From: Arion vulgaris
Lineage: Eukaryota; Mollusca; Gastropoda; Stylommatophora; Arionidae
DNA: 64,000 nt
Reading direction: 5' to 3'
Assembly: GCA_020796225.1 (NCBI GenBank)
Contig: CM036755.1
Span: 38,512,806-38,576,805, forward strand
Shown here: one piece after another, positions 55,291 through 64,000 of the stretch
Layout: the number at the start of each line of letters is the position of its first letter
Numbering within the stretch: the stretch's first letter is position 1
Notes under the pieces: model-generated
The model's input: the letters and a program-made list of their open reading frames with translations, nothing else
What the model was told of the DNA's origin: nothing
The model's database searches: none
Translations under genes and position numbers: made by a program

Positions 55291-55935
55291 GTGTTATTTG
55301 ATATACATACCTAGAGCTCTTTCCACGCTTTAAGCCGCACACTGCGCTACGGCGGAAGTCCGTTGCACGCTTTAAGCCGCTCACTGCGCCATAGAGTTGC
55401 TTCCCTTATAAAATGTCTTTCTAGTTTTACTTCTACTGGTTTACTTATACTACTTTTCAACCTTGTTATTCTAATGGGTTGCCCAGTTTTCTTCAATTTA
55501 GTATATAATATATATATATGTTTATTTATTGACGAGTAGTTGGATCGTAATTTAAATTTTTTTTTTTACTTCCTTGAATTAACTGCTTAAAAATTGAGAA
55601 AATAAATGGGCGTGGAAAGAGCTAGGGAACATTTTTCTTATTTGTAGCATCAGCCAGTTTTCAGTGTTATTTGATATACATACCTAGGGAAATTTTTCTT
55701 TTTACATCATTTTTTTATTTGATACATACAGGCATTTCTTTTGTAGCATCAGCATTTTCAGTGTTATTTGATATACATACCTAGGGAACATTTTTCTTAT
55801 TTGTAGCATCAGCCAGTTTTCAGTGTTATTTGATATACATACCTAGGGAACATTTTTCTTATTTGTAGCATCAGCCAGTTTTCAGTGTTATTTGATATAC
55901 AAACCTAGGGAACATTTTTCAGCAAACGGAATAAA
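55255..55935. repeat. About 62-bp tandem repeat, five or more copies
   Basis: Unit CATTTTTCTTATTTGTAGCA plus TCAGCCAGTTTTCAGTGTTA plus TTTGATATACATACCTAGGG. The first copy at 55258 is the end of the LINE-b fragment. Later copies (55627, 55740, 55795, 55857) follow 300 bp of unrelated sequence. The unit was seeded by a LINE/flank junction. Confidence 0.85.
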
Positions 55936-55959
55936 TAACTAACGTAATAACACATAGAT

Positions 55960-56380
55960 GCAATAAATCATATGACAAATAGCGCCAATTTTTTAATGCA
56001 AACGTCACCGTGAACATTAAAAGATCGTTGTTCAACACAATATTTCTCCCAACATTATACCAAACCTGAACGCTGACATCAAATGATAGAAGAAAAGATA
56101 TTCACGACAGAGATGTAGTGTCTACGCAGAATGCTGGGAGTAACGAGAAGAGACCGGTTTAGTAATGAAGACATCAGGGGGGGAAAGTGGGTACAACATC
56201 AGTGCTGAACTTCATCAAGAAGCAACAAATCAAATGGTTCGGCCACATAAGCAGATTACCAACAGACTGTGCTCCAAAAGAAAGGACGCCCTAAGGTAGC
56301 CCTGATATGAGAAATATCGGACTTAATTCCATGGAGGAGAATGAGCTAGTTGTCCAGGATAGAGCGGTGTAGAGAAATTT
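55960..56380 (+). mobile_element. LINE-d C-terminal region
   Basis: RRMLGVTRRDRF region (56110-56160), LNFIKKQQIKWFGHISRLPT (56205-56265), then a Pro-Lys block. Colinear with 35500-35800. Confidence 0.75.
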
Positions 56381-56424
56381 CTTGCATCCCTTCAGTTATA
56401 TGAGGACTATCATCATAGCACTCT

Positions 56425-56685
56425 CGCCCGAGTGGTTACCGGGGCCCAAATTTGGGGTGAAAAGAATAGAACCACTGTTACCTGACACGCATGTCGTAAG
56501 AGGCGACTAAGGAGGTTTGGCTGAAATCGGATGCATGTGTCCTAAACGTGTAGAAGTTCTATGCGTTTAGGGCCTACCAAACCAATGTGCAACGTATACA
56601 CGTTCTTGGCAAAGATCAAACATATCACAAAGAGTGATTACAATTGGTCGTAAAGAACGAACGCTAAGAAGAAGAAGATCATAGC
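56425..56685 (+). mobile_element. Family B SINE, full length
   Basis: CGCCCGAGTGGTTACCGGGG through GGCGACTAAGGAGGTTTGGC, ATACACGTTCTTGGCAAAGA, GATTACAATTGGTCGTAAAG, ending AAGAAGAAGA. Confidence 0.9.
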
Positions 56686-56839
56686 ACTCCGGACATGTCC
56701 ATAGGTGCTCCGATCTCCGCCTCAGTAAATCCAGCAGCGTCCATATGTAACTAAATGCATCTCTTATGTAACTATCACGGTACGAGAGGACTATAATAAT
56801 TGCTCTAGGTTCGCATACATAAACTGTACCCTGTTTATT

Positions 56840-57005
56840 TGTTGACCCTAGTAAATAAAAAGCATCGCAGAAATTGGATGTGCTCGTCTACTTGTAGGCG
56901 CATAACTGGCACAATGTACAATCGCTCTTAGGCTCAGATCACATACAAATCACACAGAGGAGTTTAACACAGTGGTCAATATGGAGCGTTCGAAGAAGAA
57001 TATCT
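56840..57005 (+). mobile_element. Family A SINE, 3' part
   Basis: CCTAGTAAATAAAAAGCATC, TTGTAGGCGCATAACTGGCA, ATCACATACAAATCACACAG, GGTCAATATGGAGCGTTCGA, AGAAGAA. Confidence 0.85.
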
Positions 57006-57094
57006 TCATGCCATTCTTCGTCTTCGCTCCATGATATATCTCGCAGGGACATTGCAGGCTTGTCCCTGATCTGACTTGTGATCACGAAGTACCT

Positions 57095-57375
57095 AAGACA
57101 TGTGGCTTTTCTTGGTTATATCAAATAAGACAATTGAAGTATTTTGGACATATACGATGACATGAAAGGTTGGAGAAGACCATCACGGAAGGACGCATCC
57201 CGACAAAGAGGAGAAGAAGAAGACCACGGAGAAGATGGATTCAGAATGTAACTGATGTCATTAGCATGTCGGCTGCAGAGGGGGGACATATGGCATATGA
57301 GAGAGAGAGAGAGAAAGTAATTACGAAGGTCTGTTAATGTGGCAAAGTTCTCCCTCAGGACAAGCTATTTGATTA
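57095..57375 (+). mobile_element. LINE-b C-terminal fragment
   Basis: RQLKYFGHIR-like start (57125), then GRIPTKRRRRRPRRRWIQNV, TDVISMSAAEGGHMAYERER, and TGGCAAAGTTCTCCCTCAGG tail. This is the best plus-strand example of the family. Confidence 0.8.
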
Positions 57376-58165
57376 AGACAGGTCAAATTACCGTTGTGTT
57401 CTGAGAAACAATGGTAACATAATGAGATAACTTATATACCACTGGATAAATAGTATAGAACCATATTTACTTGATTTAACAATCCGTAGGCAATTTTATA
57501 CCGCTGGTGAAAAAAACACAATGACCAATATTTTTATTTTCTTAATTAATTATGAACTTCAGTAAGGGCCATTATCCACGAAAGTTGAGAATCATTGTTG
57601 TTTTGTGTCAATCGTCACATGAAACATGGCGGCAGACGCGAATTGTTACAATTGATGACTTTAGGATTATCCACGTATTGACCAGCAATAATATTCATAA
57701 ATATATATTAGTTCACCATTTACTGTGCATTCAGGGACTGTGCATTCAATGACCAACAGGTGAGGCAAACGTTCTAAATTGTTGCACTTTCGTATTAACT
57801 CTAAGTACACACTACAGTAATAATAAATTATAGACTTTGGCAAGTTTTTACCAATTACAGTTACCGAACCGAGTTCTGTTAGAGTAGGCCATTTCTAATC
57901 AAGTGCTATTGATCTAGATTTATGGCTGGTTATATAATGCAAATTGTACATAGCAGAAGGGTACCAAGAAAGGTTGCAGACCTATAGAGTTTATACTGTT
58001 TATGGTGCTCATATGAATAAAAGATAAAATTATATCAGAATAGTATATCAGCTTATAAGTAATCAGGAAAAAATAGTTATGTGTAGACGACACACACACA
58101 CAGTTCAGTTTACACCAGTCTGAGTCACTGAGGCAGTAACAGTGTGAGTGTCAGGAGGTGACTGA
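57375..58165. other. No feature recognised
   Basis: AT-rich single-copy-looking sequence. A short ATGGCGGCAGACGCG (57626) in good context opens only nine codons. There is a CACA run at 58091-58102. Confidence 0.4.
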
Positions 58166-58625
58166 TTAACTTCTTTGAACGCTCCACATATCAACCACTT
58201 GTTAACCACTCTGGGTAATCTGTATGTGATCTGAGACTAAGAGCTATTGAATTGACTATTGTACGCTGTGCAAGTTTCAAAACCCAAAGCCACCTACAAG
58301 TATGCCAGCACATTCAATTTCTGCGAAATTTTTATTTACTAGGGTAGCTTCCCTAGGCCCCTACCTTCTTCTTCTTTGCGTTCATTCTTTACGACCAATT
58401 TTAATCACTCTTTGTGATATGTTTGATCTTTGCCAAGAACGTGTATACGTTGCACATTGGTTTGGTAGGCCCTAAACGCATAGACTTCTACACGTTTAGG
58501 ACATGTGCATCGATTTCAGCCAAACCTCCTTCCTTAGTCGCCTCTTACAACATGCCTTGTAGGTTGTAGGCCGCAGTGGTACTATTCTTTGCTTCCTTGC
58601 GGGCCCATGCACCACACAGACGGAC
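58165..58625 (-). mobile_element. Family A SINE interrupted by family B
   Basis: A: TCTTTGAACGCTCCACATAT ... GGTAGCTTCCCTAGGCCCCT, resuming CGCCTCTTACAACATGCCTT to GGGCCCATGCACCACACAGA. The insert 58367-58530 is minus-sense family B (TTCTTCTTTGCGTTCATTCT ... CAGCCAAACCTCCTT). Confidence 0.8.
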
Positions 58626-58690
58626 TGATCAATAAAGTCTCAATTACTGAATTAAAAATATTTAGTGATGCCTATAGTACAGTACAGTAC
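58608..58690. repeat. Direct repeat with 59286-59365
   Basis: CACCACACAGACGGACTGAT then AATAAAGTCTCAATTACTGA and GATGCCTATAGTACAGTACA occur identically at both places, marking a local segmental duplication. Confidence 0.9.
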
Positions 58691-58860
58691 ACTCTCTTCT
58701 TCTTCTTTGCGTTCTTCCTACGACCAATTCTAATCACTCCTGTGACATGTTTGATCTTTGCAAAACTATATAGTTGCAATTGGTTTGCAGGCCCTAAACA
58801 CATATACTTGTACATGTTTAGCATGGCATACAATATTCAGTGACTAAACTTCCTTAAGCT
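58690..58860 (-). mobile_element. Family B SINE, decayed
   Basis: TCTTCTTCTTTGCGTTCTTC, ACGACCAATTCTAATCACTC, ATGTTTGATCTTTGC; head missing. Confidence 0.7.
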
Positions 58861-58964
58861 CCCTATCAACCACTTGAACCATGCGTGATCTGAGACAACA
58901 GTATGTTCATTCTTTAAAATCCCTCCAAATTGCAGCCTCTTCGGCTAACTACTTCCAGGCCTAC

Positions 58965-59300
58965 ATTCTTTTTGACTAACCAATTTTAATCACTCTTTGT
59001 GATATGTTTGATCTTTGCCAAGAACGTGTATACGTTGCACATTGGTTTGGTAGGCCCCTAAACGCATAGACTTCTACACGTTTAGGACATGCATCCGATT
59101 TCAGCCAAACCTCCTTAGTCGCGTCTTACGACATGCATGGTAGGTAACAGTGGTTCTATTCTTTACACCCCAAATTTGAGCCCCGGTAACCATTCGGGCG
59201 AAGGCCCCTACCTCAGTCGCCCTTACGACATGCCTTGTAGGTTATAGGCCGAGGGTACTATTCTTTGCTTCCTTGCGGGCCCATGCACCACACAGACGGA
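58965..59300 (-). mobile_element. Family B SINE nested in family A
   Basis: Minus-sense B (GACTAACCAATTTTAATCAC ... CCCGGTAACCATTCGGGCG) ends at 59200. A family A remainder follows (AGGCCCCTACCTCAGTCGCC to CACCACACAGACGG). The junction differs from that at 58367-58530. Confidence 0.8.
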
Positions 59301-59364
59301 CTGATCAATAAAGTCTCAATTACTGAATTAAAAATATTTAGTGATGCCTATAGTACAGTACACT

Positions 59365-60160
59365 AATTTGACTAATCATTCCGATTAAATTCAAACTGAT
59401 GTTAGGTTTAATTCCACAAACTAACTTGAATATTTTAGATGGATTTTGTTTTCCTAGAAAACTGAATATACCACAGATTTTTTCCTGTCATGATAATTCT
59501 TGATCACAGCCAAGCCTCTTTGTCTTTTGTCATTAATTTTTTCCCCTGTTGTCTCAATATTTTTAATACTGCCCTTTCTAACTTACATCATCATGTACTG
59601 ATGTAGTATGTCCTTTGCAGAACATGGCTGTCAGCACAGCTCGTAAGTGAAATACTCTAGGCCTATGTCTCTAGCAAGTTCTTCTGCCTCTTCAAATGTC
59701 TAGTACAAGCTTTCTTTACTTTAATGCTCTATTGCCAGTGTCTGGAACGTCCCATGACTCGTCTCCAGGAACCATGCACTCCATTGCTGTTCTATCCAAA
59801 CTACTGTGACATTTATGTGACCAACGATCACAATGATATAGCAAAATTATAACACTGTGCTATTTACCATGTGTCGTGGATATTCAGGCGTTTGAGCAAA
59901 TATTTCTCAATGTGTAAATGGTACGCTGTTGGACTACATGAGATCTTGATCCTTTACTTGAGGATCTAAATTACAAGTACCTCTAAATTTGAAGTAATGC
60001 TTGCCTGAATTGTGAGGCACACTAGTGATAAGAAAAACGAAACTTCACGCAAACACCTATCAGAAGTACAATGACCACCCCTGAATTCGTTGTATGCAAG
60101 GGGAGAAAATGTGACCAAAATATTTCAGTTTCTGGGACGTGATGTTGGATATGAGTCAGT
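59365..60160. other. No feature recognised
   Basis: AT-rich sequence without convincing ORFs or known repeats. Confidence 0.4.
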
Positions 60161-60164
60161 GTTC

Positions 60165-60505
60165 CTCATCATCCGGTTGTGTCATCATCAAATAGCTTGT
60201 CCTGCGAGAATTTTGCTACCTTAACAGTCCTTGGAATTTCTCTCTCGTAGGCCAGTTGATTTGCCTCTGCAGTGGTTGTGCTCAAACCATCAGTTACATC
60301 CTGAATCCATCTTCTCCGTGGTCTTCCTCTTCTCTTTGCCGGTATGCCTCCTTCCATGATGTTCTTCTCCTGCCCTATTTGTAGTATCAGCCAGTTTTCT
60401 TTGATTTTTGAGTTCTTTCTGGATAGATCTATTTGTTCTCTGACCATGATATACGGAGGACTCCTCTGTACCACTTATATTCAAAAGCACATATGTTTTT
60501 CTGTT
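60165..60505 (-). mobile_element. LINE-b C-terminal fragment
   Basis: Minus strand: GRPRRRWIQDVTDGLSTTTA, EANQLAYEREIPRTVKVAKF, SQDKLFDDDT. Its end is almost identical to 57230-57370. Confidence 0.8.
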
Positions 60506-60969
60506 CAGTTGTTAAATGTCCATGCTTCACACTCATATTTTGCCACTGGGATCACCAGTTATTGTAATACAATCTATCACTTTTGCTTGTATTATTGCAT
60601 GACTTGTATCACTAGAGAGAACTACACATTGCGACATGTGTTAGAAATTGAAACATCAGTGACAGAATCAATATATTTCTCATCATTGTCACTAGCTATT
60701 ATACATTCTAGCCATTCTCTAGTTGCAGCAGCTAAAACACACCTCCCTTCCTTTCATTTGCTTGAAATATTGTCTATACATTCAGTGTTGTCTCTTGTAT
60801 AAACTTCACCGTCTTTTGTAGCTCAAACAGAGGTCCGTGTAGTTTTATGTCGAGTGTTGTTTCATTAGGCCAGTGAGTTAGGCCTCAATATATCATATTC
60901 GTTGCAATCTTGAAGTACACACTTTGATCTTGATGAAGGTGTTTGCTCAGTTCATTGCCCATGTGGTTC

Positions 60970-61208
60970 CAGGGCCACAGAGGAGCAAAGAATAGTAACA
61001 CTGTGACCTACAAGGCATGTCTTAAGTGGTGACTGAGGTAGGAGCCTATTGAAGATGCCCTAGTAAATAAAAAGCGTAGCAGAAATCAGATGTGCTTGCC
61101 TACTTGTAGGCGCATAACTGGCGCAATCCACAATCGCTCTTAGGCTCAGATCACATACAGATCACGAGTGGTTAACAAGTGGTCGATATAGAGCGTTCAA
61201 AGAAGCTC
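60970..61208 (+). mobile_element. Family A SINE
   Basis: AGGAGCAAAGAATAGTAACA, CTACAAGGCATGTCTTAAGT, AGTAAATAAAAAGCGTAGCA, TGTAGGCGCATAACTGGCGC, AGTGGTCGATATAGAGCGTT. Confidence 0.87.
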
Positions 61209-61209
61209 A

Positions 61210-62030
61210 GTTCATCCCATAAGTTTATAACATAATAATAATGGCCGCCCAACGCAAGCGATGGTAACAATTTCAGACGTGTGTTGCTACACTTCTCTGG
61301 TGTGTACGGAGGGGACTATAAAGTCCAATCCTCGAACACAATCCCCTACTACAGGTGGGGCATACTTGATCAAGGTTAGACATCTAGGTGTTGTGTGTTC
61401 TCTCTTTTCGCACAGCTTGCTTTCTCTGCGCCTCAACATTACAATGATTCTTAGCTATGCAAGTTCCTCATGTTGTTACGCTGTTGTGTCAATCTTGCGC
61501 AAGGGATTCCCAGCATGTGTTGTCTATATCGAAGCATTTTAGAGACACTTTAAGAGTGTCTTTAAACCATTTTTTCTGTTCATCAACTGATCGTCTGCCC
61601 CCCTTTAAGCCTGCCAAACATCAACTGTTCTGGGATGCTTTTTTCAGACATCCGAGCAACGTGACTGGCATTTCTCACCTGGGTCTTCTGCAACAGGGTG
61701 TTAACGCTTAGGGTCTTTACTCTTAAGGTCTGGGGTGATAAATCACTGCATCACTTCTGTCAGTTTCATCGCAGAATGAACAGGTGGACTGCGAGCCAGT
61801 CTTTTACTAATTTACATGACTGGAGAACAATACTAGTGTTGTATTACAAGATTGTATGACAAGTTCAACATTAGTGAACTAGTTATACTGTTTCAACCTA
61901 ATTGGAATATAATACTGTTTATTTGAATATGTATTATCAAGTGCTATGTATATTCATCATTGTTATGTTGGATGGGAACCTTGTCAATTGACACACAGCT
62001 GGAAAACAGAATCAAGGTTCTCAAAATGGG
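61210..62030. other. No feature recognised
   Basis: Contains frames of 93 and 84 codons without recognisable domains, and an ACAATCCCCTACTACAGGTG block (61340). Unassigned. Confidence 0.35.
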
Positions 62031-62034
62031 GATA

Positions 62035-62265
62035 TATATAAGTATTATGGGGCTGTAGATAGATAGGTTATCTATGGGGCTGTAGAAGGATAAAGTTATG
62101 GAGCTGTAAAGCTGATGGGCAAGTTATGGGGCTTTAGAACTAAGCGCAAGCTATGGGATTTAGAACTAAGGGGCAATATATGGGGCTTTATAACTAAGGG
62201 GCAAGCTATGGGGTTTTCGAACCGAGGGGCAAGTTATGCAGCTGTAGAACTGAAGGGCAAGTTAT
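62035..62265. repeat. About 28-bp degenerate tandem repeat
   Basis: Repeated AAGTTATGGGGCTGTAGAAC / TGAGGGGC with length variation. The same motif appears at 50965-51045, 11 kb away. Confidence 0.82.
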
Positions 62266-62334
62266 TTCTTCTTCCTCGTTTACTTTCAAGTATCCACGTT
62301 AAGGATTTTGACAAAGATTACAGTTAGCTCTATA

Positions 62335-62585
62335 TGCCAAACATTGCCATAGTTCTTCTACTACTTCAGCAATCGCTGGTCATGCGCTTAGTTTACTGTG
62401 GACAACAAACTGGTCAGTCAGCTTCAGGTCTGTCAGGTTTCCACAAATCTTAGTTTTTAGGTCGACTGGATGTGGCAACATGTTGCTTCACAGCTTACCC
62501 AGGAGAGGACAGTCTTGCAGGACATGCTCCGGTGTCTGTTCCGCCTGCTGACACTGGCAGAAAGGTGGTTGACTCATTTCTAGTC
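62335..62585 (-). mobile_element. LINE-f zinc-knuckle C-terminus
   Basis: The minus strand encodes LHRLEMSQPPFCQCQQAEQT, PEHVLQDCPLLGKL and TDLKLTDQFVVHSKL with few breaks: the CQCQ...HVLQDC zinc-type motif. Confidence 0.75.
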
Positions 62586-62587
62586 TA

Positions 62588-62815
62588 TGTAATCGATTGA
62601 TTGATTTGATTGATTGATAGGGCCATCATCATTGCACTTTGATGAGTAACCATGTGTGCCCCTATATCTTTCTTACACAGGAAGATCTCAGCTGCAATGC
62701 ACGATCTGCGTAGCACCGGCAAGGATCCCCAATGTAATTTTGAAGATGGTGAAAATATTTTGTAGATATTTTATTAAAAATCTTTTTTTTAATGAATTTT
62801 GCCCGGGAAGTCTAT
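62588..62815 (-). mobile_element. Family C SINE, 3' half
   Basis: TTGATTTGATTGATTGATAG, GCCATCATCATTGCACTTTG, AAGATCTCAGCTGCAATGCA, GAATTTTGCCCGGGAAG. Confidence 0.85.
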
Positions 62816-62861
62816 GTAAGTGTCTGTTGAGTACATTGCAGTACATTTTCTTATCAGTTTT

Positions 62862-63225
62862 ATTTTTGTGCCAGGGCATGCAGGTGTAAGGGGGAATGAG
62901 CGCGCCTATAAGCTTGCAAGGTATGGCTGCTGTACAGAGCGGGTGAACAATGAACCAGGCTGATATTATAAATTTTCTAAGGGAGAGAGGATATGTACAT
63001 GATTCAAGTAATAGTGGTGAATCTACAACACTAACCAGACTGCAAGAATTCCAAGTCAAGTGTGGTGTAGCTAGACAAGAACACTATGCTGGTAGACAAA
63101 GAAGAATAGTAAACCCACAACGAACCGGGGTCGTTAGTCGCCACACGCTGAGAGACATACTGAGGGGGATATCAAAGCACTTATGGACTAATTGGTTCGA
63201 TGTGCAGTGATGATGATCCGACAAC
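62862..63225 (+). mobile_element. LINE-e RNase H C-terminus
   Basis: FVPGHAGVRGNERAYKLARY (RNase H end), then after a frameshift MNQADIINFLRERGYVHDSS, LTRLQEFQVKCGVARQEHYA and RTGVVSRHTLRDILRGISKH. Related to 37470-37840 but clearly another copy. Confidence 0.8.
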
Positions 63226-63544
63226 TAAACTAAACATTTCTTAGAAATGAAGCAGAGTATGGGCAATAAGTTATTACATTCACTGTCGTTCCCAGAGCAG
63301 GATGCTACATTTAACATTGAAGCCTGTAAACTATTCTGTTGGAATATATTTGATATGGTCTATTGGCTGTGAAACTGTACACATCTTATTTCCGCCCGAC
63401 TGAATCCGTAGTACTTTGTTATGTAAATACAAATGTACAAGTGTAGCTTTTCTGTTAACTTCAAGTAAACAATAATGGGGCTGGCTAATTGGGTTGGTGT
63501 GTTCAAAGTGTTTAGTGTGGTTCGTGAGAACTGGTGAATGCTTG

Positions 63545-63635
63545 TGTTCAAATTGTATAAATGTGTAGCGTGTGTATGTATCTATATATTTCCTCTTTGT
63601 GTCGCGTTAGAGATAGAAGGCTTCCACAAGAGATT
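63545..63635. repeat. Direct repeat flanking a SINE, copy 1
   Basis: ATAAATGTGTAGCGTGTGTA through AGAGATTT is repeated at 63918-64000 with about 10 differences. Confidence 0.8.
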
Positions 63636-63890
63636 TTCTTCTTCGAACGCTCCATATCGACCACTAGTTAATCACCTTTGTGATTTGTATGTGATCTGAA
63701 CCTAAGAGCGATTGTACATGGTGCCAGTTATGTGCCTACAAGTAGGCAAGCACATACAATTTCTCCGATGCTTTTTATTTACTAGGGTAGCTTCCCTAGG
63801 TCCTACATCAGTCGCCTTACGACATGCCTTGTAGGTTGCAGTGGTACTATTCTTTGCTTCCCTTGTGGACCCCAGCACCACATGGGTGAA
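63636..63890 (-). mobile_element. Family A SINE with apparent TSD
   Basis: TCTTCTTCGAACGCTCCATA through the head to CAGCACCACATGGGTGAA. AAGAGATTT lies on both sides, consistent with a target duplication. Confidence 0.85.
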
Positions 63891-63917
63891 GAGATTTCCA
63901 AATAGAATATTCAAACA

Positions 63918-64000
63918 ATATAAATGTGTAGTGTGTGTATGTATCTATCTATATCCTCTTTGTGTTGCTTTTGATACAGAAGGTTTTCAAAGAGATTTAC
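63918..64000. repeat. Direct repeat flanking a SINE, copy 2
   Basis: Second copy of 63545-63635, running to the window edge. The pair may be the start of a longer tandem array. Confidence 0.75.

Noticed and set aside
57626..57655. ATGGCGGCAGACGCG as a gene start
   Set aside because: Only nine codons before a stop, no donor consensus nearby and no downstream exon found.

Overview
This is eukaryotic, intron-rich and extremely repeat-dense DNA. It is most consistent with a gastropod mollusc, perhaps a heterobranch such as a sea slug or pond snail; that placement is inference. It rests on the peptide-receptor-like GPCR, the animal OXA1L, and the mix of tRNA-headed SINEs, LINE tails, hAT, mariner and piggyBac-like elements and minisatellites. 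There are no bacterial features (no operons, no CRISPR array).

Two host genes are recoverable, both on the + strand. (1) A class A seven-transmembrane receptor of about 427 aa in three coding exons: 6427-6882, 16978-17137 and 23083-23750. Splice phases are consistent throughout, and introns 1 and 2 are about 10 kb and 6 kb of repeats. (2) The mitochondrial inner-membrane insertase OXA1L, about 444 aa, in nine coding exons: 36395-36490, 39363-39551, 40374-40587, 42282-42425, 43108-43193, 43682-43851, 46328-46428, 47766-47925 and 49558-49733. All junctions keep phase except inside exon 6, where the conserved protein changes frame. No other host gene could be identified with confidence.

Everything else is repeat. 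Tandem arrays: 24 bp (1-1036), 32 bp (7564-7885), 24 bp (8187-8728), 23 bp (9531-10130), 78/127 bp (13047-16277), 19 bp (17138-18680, split by a hAT element), 34 bp (31180-32720), 32 bp (43194-43640) and about 62 bp (55260-55930). DNA transposons: a foldback mariner with TA duplication (1841-3235), hAT elements with 8-bp target duplications (17234-18402, 20407-20804, 23931-24252), other hAT-like pieces (30540-30745, 51181-51526) and piggyBac-like pieces (5442-5576, 23786-23910, 46727-47150). Short dispersed families are named here by letter. A, B and B2 share one head but have different tails. C has a tRNA-like head and a TCAA-repeat tail. D, E, F and G also have tRNA-like heads. H is a dispersed unit ending in GAGA repeats. 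J is a 350-bp family with three copies. LINE debris is named a to f by its 3' coding end.

The most unusual signal is that two intronic minisatellites, one in each host gene, begin exactly at a 5' splice site. Their repeat unit is a tandem copy of the exon-end/donor junction (GPCR exon 2 at 17137|17138; OXA1L exon 5 at 43193|43194). Also notable are the inverted-duplicated mariner, a hAT fragment resembling the SPIN/URR1-type elements of vertebrates, and a satellite whose 78-bp unit looks derived from a 127-bp unit by deletion between short direct repeats.
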